Shown: in pieces, positions 10,871 to 22,487 of the stretch
Numbering within the stretch: the first letter of the stretch is position 1
Layout: each line of letters starts with the position of its first letter
Assembly (NCBI GenBank): GCA_023213315.1
Contig: JAKCPI010024858.1
Location: forward strand, 46,915 to 110,914
Length of the DNA: 64,000 nt
Direction of reading: 5' to 3'
Origin: Euborellia annulipes
Taxonomy: Eukaryota; Arthropoda; Insecta; Dermaptera; Anisolabididae
Translations under genes and position numbers: made by a program
Notes under the pieces: model-generated
Database searches by the model: none
Told to the model about the DNA's origin: nothing
The model's input: only the letters and a program-made list of their open reading frames with translations

Positions 10871-11454
10871 AAATAAATAAAATAGCATGGCTATTTTTAC
10901 TGTAATAGCTGCCCAATTTCCCTTGACATGGAAAAGTCTTTGTAAAGTTCATAATTATGCTCATTTACAAATGCTTTCACTTAATTTTAAATCTGAATTA
11001 TATCCCAATACTGGTTGATATGACATCATGCCTTATTTTTTTCAAATTCTTTTTCATAACTATAGACTATATATACTGTATATATATATATATATATATT
11101 GGTCCAAATTTTGACTTTTTTGTCGACTCTAGTCCTAAATCGGTTACAAATATATAAAAAAAATATTTTGTCTTTTGTTAAATTATCATGTGTTTTTTTA
11201 TATGTTAACATATATTTATATTTTTTGAATTGAATTTGTTCAGCACAAAAATAATGTTTACTTTCTTCATCATAAATTTAAATTTAATAAATATGTATAT
11301 TTGCTTGAAACTCTATGCATTTTATTGGAAGTTGACTGGAAAAACTATTTTGTAATTATTATTATGTTTTTATTATTTGTTAACAAATATATTGTAAGCT
11401 TATATGTTTTAATTATAAATATATATGTTAACTTGGAACTTTTATGTTTTTTAT

Positions 11455-11635
11455 TTATGCTGGAAAAAACCATTATACTTTTTATTTATCCTGGAGAAAA
11501 ACCATTCAATAAAAATTTAATTCATTTGGGCGAGAACCATTAAGATTACCTTGGGTGAGAAACGATTAGAGAAATGGCTTTATTTATTCGGGAGAAAACC
11601 CATATTTCCTGGCGAAAAACCTTTTAGTTTTATAT
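11455..11635 (+). repeat. degenerate mini-repeat with zinc-finger-linker-like units
   Basis: About six units of 24-39 bp resemble CTGGAGAAAAACCATTC. One unit reads PGEKPF, like the TGEKPF linker of C2H2 zinc-finger proteins. Cys and His residues of fingers are missing, so this is either collapsed zinc-finger DNA or a chance AT-rich minisatellite. Confidence 0.3.
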
Positions 11636-11749
11636 TTAAATTTGGCGCCAAAATATTAGTAATATTACACCCCCAAAAGGGGTCGCTGTATCGGCCTTTT
11701 TAAACACTCCATTTTTTTACTACGTGATGTCCCTTCCCGTTTATTCCCT

Positions 11750-12062
11750 GGAGAACAGGATATACGAAAACTGTATCGGGTAAAGAAAAGACGCTCTAAA
11801 GTGAAAAGAAAGTATTTGATCAATGCGCAAGCGCGAGCGAGATATCAGGTTCGAGGGAGAAACGAATACCGAGCAAATAACATATACTTTTTTTATCTGT
11901 TATTTGAGTATCAACAACTCGGGCATACTCGACTGGACCTGAACAGGACGCGTATTCCTTTCTCACTCGTATCTGATATCTCGCGCATGCGCATTGATCA
12001 AATACTTGCTTTTCACTTTAGAGCGTCTTTACCCGATACAGTTTTCGTATTCCTGTTCTCTC
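11750..12062. repeat. nested fold-back repeat
   Basis: Arms at about 11752-11872 and 11950-12062 are inverted copies. They contain GATCAATGCGCAAGCGCGAG-like and ACGCTCTAAAGTGAAAAG sequences and are separated by about 80 bp. It sits between the inner arms of the hAT element and probably reflects a second insertion. Confidence 0.5.
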
Positions 12063-12454
12063 ATTCCTTCTCTCTTGCGACCCTCAACTCGCGAGCCGCG
12101 CCCGTCTCTTCTCTCCTGACAGGGCAATTTCGCTAGCTCTGGCGCGCTTTTCGAACGTCATTCCGAATCATTTTTACATTTTTTACTCTACTTTTCTCAC
12201 TAGGCCCTATAATAATTAAATACAAATCTAATTATTACTTATACATTATTTCTCTTTTCTTCACTTTAAGAAAGAGAGCAGAAATGAAAAAAAATATATT
12301 TTTTTTTTAATAAATAAGTTATCTGATTTTTACTTTGGTATTTAAATACCTGATATTTTTTGCTCGTACCCATTATGTGTACCTGTTACTTTTTCCTACC
12401 TGATACAAAATATCAGATTGATACAGTATCACCCATGTCTAATGTTAATATCAC

Positions 12455-12810
12455 AGATCATACAAAAATTCGATGTCGAGATTCTGATGGATATACACGT
12501 TTTGAGGTCCCCTGAATCCAAAAAAGTGGTTTTCGGGACATGGTCTGTCTGTGAACAAAATAACTCAAGAACGAAAAAGGCTAGGATGTTGAAATTTTAT
12601 ATTTAAGTTAGGCACCCCCATGGGACGTGACAATACTTATAAATTTTACATCTTGAATTCAATTCTATGATTCAATTTTACCCTACTGTCGGAAACTAAA
12701 AACATGTCAACACAAAAAATCTGGTGTGAAAGCACAGAACATAACTTTCGATTACCGAAGGTAAGAGAAAGTTGTGTGCTGTGCGACCAGTTACACCAGA
12801 TTTTTTTTAT
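12455..12810 (+). repeat. dispersed repeat B copy 2 with terminal hairpin
   Basis: 12455-12620 matches repeat B. 12707-12806 is a hairpin with arms AAAAAATCTGGTGTGA / TTACACCAGATTTTTT. The same order (repeat B then hairpin) recurs at 41455-42090, so both belong to one element. Partial hairpin sequence is also found at 50205-50260 and 59875-59935. Confidence 0.55.
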
Positions 12811-13205
12811 TTTAAATGAGGAAAGAGGCACTACAAGTTCTTCTGGTAAAAAAAAAATTAAAATTCTCTATTTCAAAGGCCACATGACATTTTAAATCAA
12901 ACCTCAGGAATATTAAATATAAATAAACTTATTTTATTTTAAATACTTTATTAGACTCTAACAATTAACAATTGCAAAAGAGGGAAAGTTTTGGCGCCAA
13001 TTTCTACCCTGTTTGACATTTGCTCAGCAAACATAATTTCCTCTTTATTTTGATGTGATAAATTAAATTTTTTTCTGAGAAAGTTGATTTAATTTAAATT
13101 TCCATTCCAATGAGAAAGCTATCAATTTAGTTTTTTTTCGTTGTCGGCTGCAAATTGCCGCTTGGCTGCTGTCGGTGTCTGCCAAGTGCCAATCACAACA
13201 AAAGT

Positions 13206-15685
13206 ATGTCTCTTTTTCCAATCTCTCTTTTTAATAAACCGGTAAGGTTTTGAGCATTTTTATCTTATTTTTCTATATTAATATCTCATAAATGGGATAT
13301 ATTTTTAAATGGATTTTGGTTTGTTTCTTTATATCACATTAATTTTTATTTTTAAATACTTAAAAATCCTAAAAAGGAAAGAAGAAAAAAATGCCAAACC
13401 CTTCTATTTTAGTCATTAATTTCTAAAAATCAATTTATATAACTATCCGTATTAGGATCAATTTATACAACTACAAAAATTCAAATAAAATTTTTATTTA
13501 TAAGATTAAAATGTCAAAGATAAAGGTACATGAATATTAATGAAATTTCTATTTCTTTAACACTCAGGCCAGTTTGGGAATCCTGCCTCTGCTCTCGTTT
13601 CTTTGGCTGAATCCTCTTCGTCTGATGGCAACTTCGACTTCGAATTACAACCCAGGCACTCACTCAGTCGCCTATGTCACCGCTCCAAGTGAAGATGTTG
13701 CTAAAAAACTTGCTCAGTAAGCTCAAATTAGATTTCAGAATTGTTATTCTCTTAATTATATATTTTGGCTAATTGTAAAACTTAAATTTCCTCTTTTGGC
13801 TAAATTTAATTTAATATTTAGCTGTACTAAACGTTAATTAATGTGAATCAAGTCAAATATTAATCGGCTTCTCTCCCCCTTTGACTCCACTTTAAGCAAA
13901 GTTTTTCTCATCCAAATCCCACTTTGCCTTAACACAAAATTCAGGTGATTGCGAGAACTTGTTAGCATAAACCTTTTTGAGAGGGAAAAGCCGCTTTGGG
14001 CAACTTAGTTTTAGAACTTTGATATTTTTGTTAACAAAAAAATATTTTTCTTATTTTCAGTGGAATAGTCAAAAACAAATTGGCAGCTTGTGTTAATATC
14101 ATTCCCAAAATTACGTCTGTGTAAGTAATTTTTCATATATTAAATTTAAAAGAAAAACTTTCTTATATCTCTATCTATAATTATTTTAGTTATGAATGGA
14201 AATCACAAATAAATGAAGATTCAGAAGTTTTAATGGTAAGGACAATATTTGAATCAAATTAAAATATTTACTGCTTGATGTAATGGATAGCACACCGATG
14301 CCGCGGAAAAGCTGGAGATCCTGGGTTCGATTCCCGGAGCGCTTGGCGCACCAACAAGAAGTATACTCACAATCATGTTAAATAAAATATTTTTTTTCTT
14401 ATTCAATTTTTATAGATGATCAAAACAAGGACAGAAATTGTGGATGATTTAACTGACTATGTTAAGTAAGTCTTAAACTGGTACACACGTAACTGCAAAC
14501 TTGACAAGCATGCATGACAATATTTTGTACAAGCGTGCACAAATTCCCTTTGGCACTGACACCTCACGGAATAAGCTTGCTTGTACAAGCATATTATATA
14601 TATAAAATATAAAAATATATATATATATATACTATTTGGTATCCAAATAGCTTAAATAAAATCATCGGACTGCCTGGGGTCCGAACCCGCGACTTTTGGT
14701 ATACGAGGTTAGCACGCTACCCCTACACCAGGCCCGAGGGCAAAGAAAATTATTATTGCTACGTATTCCAATCCAGTGCCTGCTTGAGGATTTGCTTACA
14801 TATAATACATAAATGCAAAGAATACATTAATTTTTCTCTATACATTTCTTATGGGAGAAATCGTAACTTTAGGAATTAATAACTCAAAAATTTATAGGAA
14901 TTTCGGGTCCCGAGTATTTTTCTTGAACTCTCCAAAATCCCAACGGGAAGTTGGTCAAACAAAGCGTGACAGACTGACAGACGGACACTCTGCTATTATC
15001 TATATTTATTTATTTTTTATTTTTTTTATCCTTTATTTTTCTATATTCTTTATTTATTTTCTATATTCTATATTTATTACTTAATAAGATATTGTATGCT
15101 GCTTCGTTCTTCGACTTATTATGATTCTCAGATGACTTAATTCGCCAAATGCAAGGGCGATTTTGATATTCGCAAATAAAATCTTCCAATAATTCACTGT
15201 GCGCCTTCTTCAGGTCGCAACAGTAAATTCAGGACTGTCGTTTGCTTGTACAAGCCCCATCTATACAGGTGCGTTTCGCTTGCACTAACACGCTTGTGCA
15301 AGCATGCATGATTAAAATTCAATTCAGCAATAAGCGGCTTGCACAATTAAAATGCTTGCGCAAAATTTTCTTACAGAAGCTTGTACAAAAATTTTGTTCA
15401 TGCATGCTTGTCAAGTTCGCAGTTAGTTAAGTGTGTAGCCCGCTTTACACTTTATAATTTTGTATTAGATAGTTGATTATTAATAATTTGCTAATTTTTT
15501 AAGGGCTAATCACCCCTACGAAGTATGCGAAGTAATTTCTTTGCCGGTGAGTATTTAAATGGCTATAAAAGTTTATTTTTTACTAAAAATAATCCAAAAT
15601 TGCATTATTTATTTAGATTGAAAACGGCAATCCAGCTTATCTGTCCTGGGTCAGCGAAGTGGTTCCAAAGAAAAGCGACTCATGA
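13206..15685 (+). CDS. CUTA: CutA1 family protein
   Basis: Seven exons: 13206-13241, 13568-13716, 14061-14120, 14190-14235, 14416-14465, 15504-15546 and 15617-15685. All are GT-AG and the join is in frame, giving 150 aa. A hydrophobic N-terminal segment (residues about 14-29) precedes MATSTS, mirroring the longer animal CUTA isoforms with an N-terminal membrane or signal anchor. The conserved CutA core is present: VAYVTAPSEDVAKKLA, LAACVNIIPKITSVYEW, VLMMIKTRTEIVDDL and ANHPYEVCEVISLPIENG. The family forms a stable trimer and was first linked to divalent-cation tolerance in bacteria and acetylcholinesterase anchoring in mammals. A downstream in-frame ATG could give a shorter cytosolic form. 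AATAAA lies at 15758. Introns hold a SINE head (14273) and a MITE (about 14475-15440). Confidence 0.95.
14273..14350 (+). repeat. tRNA-like SINE head in CUTA intron 4
   Basis: An A-box-like region TGTAATGGATAGCAC and a perfect B box GGTTCGATTCC are followed by GCTTGGCGCA. The same tail word occurs after the tRNA-like head at 27236-27308, linking the two. It is probably a truncated SINE rather than an active tRNA. Confidence 0.5.
14632..14740 (-). repeat. SINE family 1, truncated copy
   Basis: The minus strand reads a tRNA-like head with GGTGTAGGGGTAGCGTGC as A-box region and GCGGGTTCGGACCCC as B box. The body word AAGCCATTTGG-like is also present. The same family is at 50629-50874, 51308-51520 and 53950-54081. 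Confidence 0.55.
14747..15003 (+). repeat. dispersed repeat E, copy 1
   Basis: It shares with 55195-55490 the words TACGTATTCCAAT, CTTATGGGAGAAATCGTAAC and CCAACGGGAAGTTGGTCAAA, and ends near AGACGGACACTC. It is non-coding. Confidence 0.5.
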
Positions 15686-16814
15686 CCAAGATTCAATAAC
15701 ATTTTATTTATTATCATTTCTCTTTTACTAAAATTATATTTCTTTTAAAGTTCTAATAATAAATAATAATAATACAATTAAGATACATATAATTAAAGAA
15801 GCTGTCTTCTTGTATATTTATTTAAAAAATAAAGAAACAATATAAATTTATATAGGCCTATCATATTTATTTTTTTCCTTTATATATATATATATATATT
15901 TTGCAATAAAATTTTTTATAAAATTTATTTAATATTTAACATATTATATAGGACAGAGAGTACATTTTTATTTAAAATATTCAATATAATTATTTTGTGA
16001 ACATTGATGTGCGATTGGTCGATTCTATTTGCATTTTGAGCTCACAATTTTTATTCTTTTATATCATACAAAACGTTATCATAACTCTTTTGTACTTTTT
16101 TTTTTAATTTTCTAATTTCTAATGCATTTTATTTGTTAATAGAAGCAGATGACATTAAAAATTCAATATTTCTACGATGGTGCGCCATTAAATATTTTAT
16201 ACAATGTTAGGAAAAAGTTCTAGGTATAATAATTACTACAATATATTGGTGAATATTATTTTTTTTCCTTACACTTCATTATTTCAGAGTTATAAGATGT
16301 TAAAATTCGTTTGAAAGAATACATTTCTAAGTTTTATTCAGAGGCGGATTTAGCTGGTACGAGGAGAAAAGACAAGCTGAGGGTACCCCTAAAAAAAAGA
16401 TAAAATTTCGAGACAACTAAATGGGGAGTACCACATAGATTAAAACAAAAAATTCCAGCTAAATTCACCCCTGGAGTGAATTATTTTAAATATTATATAA
16501 ATATTATTTTTTTTAAAATTATAAAAATATGTTAAATATTGAGAAAAATAAATAGGCATTTTTATATATAAATCTTAGGAATTTTGTTATTTCGTTCTTT
16601 ATTTTGTTGAGTTAAATTAATTATAGCTCTCATATAATAAGGCAGTGATCGAATTGAGAGTTTCTTTTATTTAGAGATTTCCAAAATAGAATTAAAAATT
16701 AGTTAAGACGAATTCTAATCAAATTTTTTCAATTTAGATACAAAAAAAGATGAAAAGAGGAAGAACTTGGAATTTTTATAAACTAATCGTTTTTTAATAA
16801 TAAAATATAGGTAT

Positions 16815-17178
16815 CAGTGGCGTATTCAGGGGAGGGGGGCCCAGGGGGCCGGGCCCCCCAAAGCCTTCTCCAAAACAAAAAAATACCTATTGTTTTCCCT
16901 AATGTTTTTTTTTTTTTTAATAATTATTTTATTAACTCTCCTAAATTCTAAAATCTAAAAAAAAACATAAATAATTGAAAAAATCTCTAATATTTACGAA
17001 TTTTGTATTAAAATTATTTTTTATTTCAAGAAAAAAAAAATTTTTTTTATTTGTTTTATATTTATAATTATTATATTATCTAAAAAAATTTCTCCACTTT
17101 AAGTTTCTTGGAAAAGAGGGGGGGGGGGGGTTCAAAAATTTTTGGGCCCCCCAAGCAGAAATCCTGGCTACGCTACTG
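16815..17178. mobile_element. hAT-type MITE, CAGTGGCG ends
   Basis: Ends are CAGTGGCGTATTCAGG and CCTGGCTACGCTACTG, with a perfect 8 bp duplication ATAGGTAT (16807-16814, 17179-17186). The interior has GGGCCCCC runs next to each end. Confidence 0.75.
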
Positions 17179-17199
17179 ATAGGTATGTGTAGTTTTGTA

Positions 17200-18815
17200 A
17201 AAATAAAATATATAGGTGGCCTACTGGTATATCTACATTCTATAAGAATTAGTGTAGATTGCTCTGGAGAGATGAGAACTAAATTGGATTAAAAACAAGA
17301 AAACTAAAATTGATTTGGTTTCGAATGAAAAGTAAATGCCAAGTCCAAGTGAAAAATTTTTAACACGGTAGTGCGACCCACAATGATTTATGGGAGTGAG
17401 ACCAGGGCCCTATTTCATGAAGACTGACAATGCGACAATTGTCAAAAAATGACAAATTGTCAAGCTTACACTATGATAATTATTTTATTGTCAACTGCTA
17501 AAAAGCAGTTCAATTGCAAAGATTGTCAACACGTTTCATAAAAAAATTGTTAGCTAATACAAATTTGTCACTTTTTACTTCCTTCTACCCAGCCCTGGCT
17601 GCTCATTTTTATTTTTTTAAGCAATGTCCAATGGACCGAAACTAACCGAGCCGAAGCCGAGAAAGTTCTCTAGTTGTTTAACAATTTTTTTTTTCTAAAC
17701 AGGCTAAATCTTAACCGACCCGAACCCGGCAAATCCGGACCCCTGCAAGTTCTTTTAAATTATATTCGAATCCCCAACCGAGAATTCTTTAAGTTCCTTA
17801 AGTTGCTTTAATATTTGTTTTAAATATAGGCCTAGTTTTTGAATAAATAAAATATATATATAGGTTAATGTCACCTTCATATTTCTTCTATATTTTCGTT
17901 ATTTTTATATATATCTGAATCAAATTGTCTTTGCCCCCTCTATTTTTGGCTAATAAAAAGAATGGAGAGAGAAAAAACCGAAAAAGTTACCCAGAAAGAA
18001 AAAAAATAATCGACATCATATTTAATTCAGGCTTATTTTCATTTATTTAATTTATAAATATTTTAATTAAATATTATATTACCAAATAAACAAAGCATTA
18101 TTGCAAATTACATTATTTTTTTAAATAAGCATTATATTATATAACTTTAATATTATTTCCTTTTAATCAATTCGATGTAAATAAATGTGATATTCTAGGT
18201 TAGGCCTATATACGACACAGCTTTTAGTGCCTGTCAGAATTTTGTTACAATTGTCAAACAAAAAAAAAAAAAATTGTCCGGACAATTATCGTTTCAAAAA
18301 TATAAAGTGACAAATTGTCAAAATTCACCAATCAGCCTAGAAATTTTATGAAACCAAAAAGTGACAAATTGTCATGACAATTTTACAAAAATGTCATTTT
18401 TTTACTTGACAATTAAGTCAGAGCGGATTTTTATGAAACAGGAATTCGACAAATTGACAAATTGTCACCTGTCATTGTCAGCTTTATGAAATAGGGCCCT
18501 GGTCGATAAAAAAAGAACAGGAAAAAAAGTTGGATGTGGCGGAAATAAAAATGGTGAGATGGGCTATGGGACTGAGAAGATCCGAGGAGTGGCAGAGGTC
18601 CGATCCACGAGATTAGGTTGAGAGGGTTTGGTCATTTGATGAGGAGAGAGAAGGATTATGTGGGGAAAGAATGTGAGATTTAAAGGTGGTAGAGAAAGGG
18701 AAGAGACCAAGGGGAAGGCCCCAAAAGAAGATGGATGGACTGTAATCGAGGATTTCAACAGAAGGGATTGGAGTGTGAGGACGCGCAGGATAGGGCATTA
18801 AGACGAACGAAAATA
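17200..18815 (+). pseudogene. LINE reverse-transcriptase 3' remnant (RTE-like), split by a MITE
   Basis: Before the insertion the frame reads VVRPTMIYGSET. After it the text continues WSIKKEQEKKLDVAEIKMVR WAMGLRR, and in other frames gives the usual RGFGHLMRREKDYVG-like and PRGRPQKKMDG-like blocks. This is the C-terminal region of RTE/BovB-type LINE polymerases. Several frameshifts and stops make it a fossil. The MITE at 17405-18499 sits exactly inside YGSET|W. Confidence 0.65.
17405..18499. mobile_element. GGGCCCTATTTCAT-ended element, copy 1
   Basis: It is a 1.1 kb element with inverted ends GGGCCCTATTTCAT / ATGAAATAGGGCCC. Many TTGTCA / TGACAA words (for example GACAAATTGTC) cluster in the terminal 150 bp on each side. 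There is no coding capacity. Other copies are 20022-20639 and 54082-55104. No target duplication is evident. The host LINE reading ends ACC and resumes TGG. Confidence 0.65.
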
Positions 18816-20020
18816 AAAATAGGGATAAGTGATGATTTGGTCGTGATCGTGTATTCAGGGTCTAATGGCCTATATACTTGATTTCATTTTAAAGATCTCT
18901 GTCAATACGAATGAGCTTGTTAAACAAAATTCTCCTTAATTCTAAATATTAAAAGCACCATCATTCCACTATCGGATTCTGCGAAAAACATTTCGAAAAA
19001 AAAAACGTTTCCCGGGATCTGGAAATAGATATTTTTCATAGACAAATTGTCTTATACAAATTTGTAATAAATAATATAACAAAGGTCAAAAGACATGATC
19101 GACATTAATAAAAATTGAGTGTTTTCTTTTTTACTGTCTTCAATCAATCCAAAGCAATCAAAAATATATATTTCTAACTTTACTAAATATTAACAAATAA
19201 TACATAAATATTTATTGATTTTTGGTCTCATTGGGTTAGTAACAATTTCTTGATATACTTAACTAAGAAGGAAGACAAAAGTTTTTTTATTTTTAATTCA
19301 ATTAGTCATTTTTTAGCAGGAGAGGCTAAGGCTGACTTCATTTCGTTGGCGTAATTAATTTGGAAATCTCTTTTATTCTTATATATTAACAAGGAAATAA
19401 ACTCTTAAGCAAAAATCTCAGTCAGTTTCAAATAAAAATATAAATTTTATAGATAATACTCGTAAAAAAAAAAAATTAAACTTTGAATAAGAGATGAATT
19501 AGAGCAGAGTTGGGCTTCTTTTTGAAAGCAAATGCGCAAACAAATGGTGAATATTCGTAGGCATCGGGCATGGTAGAATCTCTTTGGCCTAGTTTAGATT
19601 TGGCACAGGTATCAAGATTAATCCATCATAAATGAGTAAGTGATGTGATGGACTTTCTGACAGATGGGACATACGTACATGGGTGGTGAACATGTTTATT
19701 ATATAATTTGTTATATTGTAAATTGATTTATAACTTATAAATTTATAAATTGACTGTATAACGCATTGTACTCATATTTGTATATGTGCACGCACAAAAA
19801 TACAATAAAGTTAATAATAATAATAATAATCCATATACTTGCATCAGGATATGCATTTAGACAATGCGACTTGTATCCGCGTATGTTTGAGGTATGAGAG
19901 AGCGATTACATTGAAAAAAGCAAAGCCTACTATGTCTCACGAAAAGGAGAATTAAGTGCTTACTAGATAATTATTTATAAATTAAAACATAAACGTCACA
20001 AGCGTAGTGGAGGATGAATC
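18816..20020. other. intergenic AT-rich DNA, nothing recognised
   Basis: It contains a short AAT repeat (about 19819-19832). No gene or clear transposon ends are seen. Confidence 0.4.
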
Positions 20021-20021
20021 T

Positions 20022-20639
20022 GGGCCCTATTTCATAAGACTGGCAATGCGACAATTGTCAAAAATTGACATAAATTGCTTTGCCACCTCTATTTTTGGCT
20101 AACAAAAAGAATGGAGAGAGAAAAAAACGAAAAAGTTACCTTTCATAATAAAAATAATCGACATCATAATTAATTCAGGCTTATTTTCATTTATTTTATT
20201 TGTAAATATTTTAATTAAATATTAAATAAATTAAATATTATATTACCAAATAAACAAAGCATTATTGAAAATTAGATTATTTTTTTTTAATATTTCCTTT
20301 CAATCAATTCGATGTAAATTAATGTGAATATATTCTAGGTTAGGCCTATACGACACAGCTTTTAGTGCCTGTCAGAATTTTTCTACAATTGTCAAACAAA
20401 AAAAAATTGTCCCGACAATTCTCGTTTCAAAAACAAAAAGTGACAAATTATCAAAATTCACCTATCAGCCTAGACATTTAATGAAACCAAAAAGTGACAA
20501 ATTGTCATGACAATTTTACAAAAATGTCATTTTTTACTTGACAATTAAGTCAAGAGCGGATTTTTATGAAACAGGTATTCGACAAATTGACAAATTGTCA
20601 CCTATCACCTGTCAATGTCAGCTTTATGAAATAGGGCCT
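20022..20639. mobile_element. GGGCCCTATTTCAT-ended element, copy 2
   Basis: A shorter copy of the element at 17405, with about 480 bp of the interior deleted. It keeps the TTGTCA-rich ends and the block TTAGGCCTATACGACACAGC. Confidence 0.65.
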
Positions 20640-20711
20640 TGGTTTTAAAAATTATGTGCGCATGGGATTTGATGGCTTTGAATATATTCTACAAAAAGTG
20701 ACAGCATATTT

Positions 20712-20952
20712 GGGCCCTGTAACGCATTAGTGTGTCAAGCGCCAGCTACCGAAATTAACATTAAAGTTTTTTGTTTTCATTGGATTATATATAATTTTTC
20801 TTGTCAATTGTGCAAGTAACATTAAATATAAATTTTTTTAGGACATATTTCATAAAAAATACTATTTATTATAGCATTTGAAACAATATTCCGTGCTTAA
20901 CTCAATTTTTAATTTTTTTTTGCGATTGACACACTAATGCATAACAGGGTCT
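20712..20952. mobile_element. MITE, CCCTGTTATGCA family, copy 2
   Basis: Ends CCCTGTAACGCATTAGTGTG and CACACTAATGCATAACAGGG are inverted. The interior is closer to the 60303 copy than to the 826 copy. Confidence 0.65.
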
Positions 20953-20959
20953 ATTTAAC

Positions 20960-22325
20960 AAATTGCCTATTATGTTATATACCTTATTATGTTCCTTTAA
21001 AAACAATAAACATTTAAAAGCATACCAGTTGGGTACATAAACATCTTCAGTGTCCACACCTTACTTTTTACTAGATTTTATTTTGGCCCTGACTTTTATT
21101 GTTGTGCCACTTATCCTCAGTTTCCTTTTTGCTGCAGTTTAAACTTTGTTCTATTTCTGTAAATATATCGCCTCGCACTTTTGTATCTTTTCGCAACGAT
21201 CCCAGGGAGAGATCGTTTTTTTTATTATTTTAATATTTTCGCTAATTTTAATTTTTTTTTATAAATCCAGTTCGGGAATAATCTTGAAATTTAGATTATT
21301 AATCCCTTTTCTTATTAAAATATAAATTTAAATATAAAATTCTAAAAGAAAATTTATTGAGAAGAGAAATATGTAATAAAAGAAATAATCCTTTTACTTT
21401 TTCCCCTTGCCCTTTTGAGAACAGAGGAGGTTGGTCAAGGAACTGGAAGAAATCTTCATTCGATGGCGGGCGGTGAAACCGTCAACATATTCACTCATTT
21501 GCGGGCTGGAAAAGCCCTCAGATCTCATCACCAAATCGGTTGTCGGCTTTTAGGCCGGCAACATCTGTATATCTGTATATCGGCTTGCTACTGGCCAGGA
21601 GCAGTCAGTGTCTTTAAAATTTATCTTGGCTGAGAGAGAGAGAGAGATCGCGTCCAGAAGAGGACCGAAACGTCCAACCGTCTTCAATTGTGTCCGGACG
21701 AAGGCAATCATTTGGGACCGAAACGCCACTCATTTTACAAGACACGAAGACAGCCACATATCCCATATTTCTCTTTTTCCTCATTTTATTATTTTTTTAT
21801 ATTTTCCAATGAATTTCTAAAATTATTTTTTTTAAATAAATTATAATTTATTTTTTTTTTTATTATTTTATTTTGCGAGCAGATCACTCTCCCTGATTAC
21901 ATCCCCATCCCTTTTTGGGAGATCTTCAAAAACGTTGCGTACTTTTACTTTTTACATTACAAACATTCAACTGTTTTATTTTTTCCATATCGTTTTTGTT
22001 TTGTACACGACGACATATTAATAAAATAAGCGTCTTCAATAACGAAAAACAAGTTAAAGTGCGGATTTGTCAATGAATATTGCAAAAAGTCCATATACAA
22101 ATTGTATGAGCGACAAGTAAAGTAACATCTATGCGCATACCAAATGCCAGAGCAGTAGTGTGCGATTTGTCAAATACACAAATATCTCATACAAAATCTA
22201 AACAAGGCCTTTGGATTCTAGGATCTTAAAGAATCTTTTTTTATTTTATAGTTTCTACATATTATAAAATTAGCCAAAAATATATTTTTCCAACAATTAT
22301 TTATTCAATAGAGATTGAATTTATT
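20960..22325. other. intergenic DNA with a decayed hammerhead-like block
   Basis: At 21655-21740 two GGACCGAAACG words follow GACGAAGG- and AGAAGAGG-like text. These resemble hammerhead 3' halves, but the CTGANGA core is broken in both. Otherwise no gene is recognised. Confidence 0.3.
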
Positions 22326-22327
22326 GT

Positions 22328-22487
22328 TAGCCCTTGACCTATGACTCAGAGGTAGAGCTTTAGCTTCTGCGGCTTAAGTTCAAGGATTCGCATCCCGTCC
22401 CAGGCGAGAAATTTAATTCATAGAAATAAATAGGGACGGGGTTTAATGTCCTCACATGCCGAAAAAGACAAACAAATTTTAAAAAAA
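22328..22487 (+). repeat. SINE family 2, plus-strand copy
   Basis: A tRNA-like head (ATGACTCAGAGGTAGAGC, diverged B box) is followed by CGTCCCAGGCGAGAAATTTA and GACGGGGTTTAATG, ending in CCGAAAAAGAC and an A-rich tail. The same body is found inverted at 57130-57299. Confidence 0.5.

Larger units (their letters stand above)
9659..12441. mobile_element. non-autonomous hAT-type element, 2.8 kb, with captured DNA
   Basis: It has terminal inverted repeats TAGACATGGGT / ACCCATGTCTA and a perfect 8 bp duplication ATGTTAAT (9651-9658 and 12442-12449), typical of hAT. Subterminal TACCTGATA/GGTACC-like repeats occur at both ends. Inside is a second inverted repeat with arms of about 280 bp (10092-10375 and 12060-12336). 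Between these lies a GC-richer promoter-like block (10440-10640) and two exon-like pieces. No hAT transposase is seen. It fills most of the CACYBP-CUTA divergent spacer. Confidence 0.75.
14475..15440. mobile_element. MITE with subterminal CTTGTACAAG repeats (CUTA intron 5)
   Basis: The left end (ACTGCAAACTTGACAAGCAT) and right end (CATGCTTGTCAAGTTCGCAG) are inverted. Many GCTTGTACAAG / GCTTGTGCAAG words lie near both ends, as in elements whose transposase binds subterminal arrays. It is interrupted by a SINE (14632-14740) and another repeat (14747-15003). Confidence 0.5.

Noticed and set aside
14273..14350. functional tRNA gene
   Set aside because: The A/B boxes are good, but the acceptor and anticodon arms do not fold cleanly, and the same head with the same GCTTGGCGCA tail recurs elsewhere, as expected of a SINE.
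21655..21740. active hammerhead ribozymes (two GGACCGAAACG words)
   Set aside because: Neither has a CTGANGA box with a usable stem II, so at best these are decayed.
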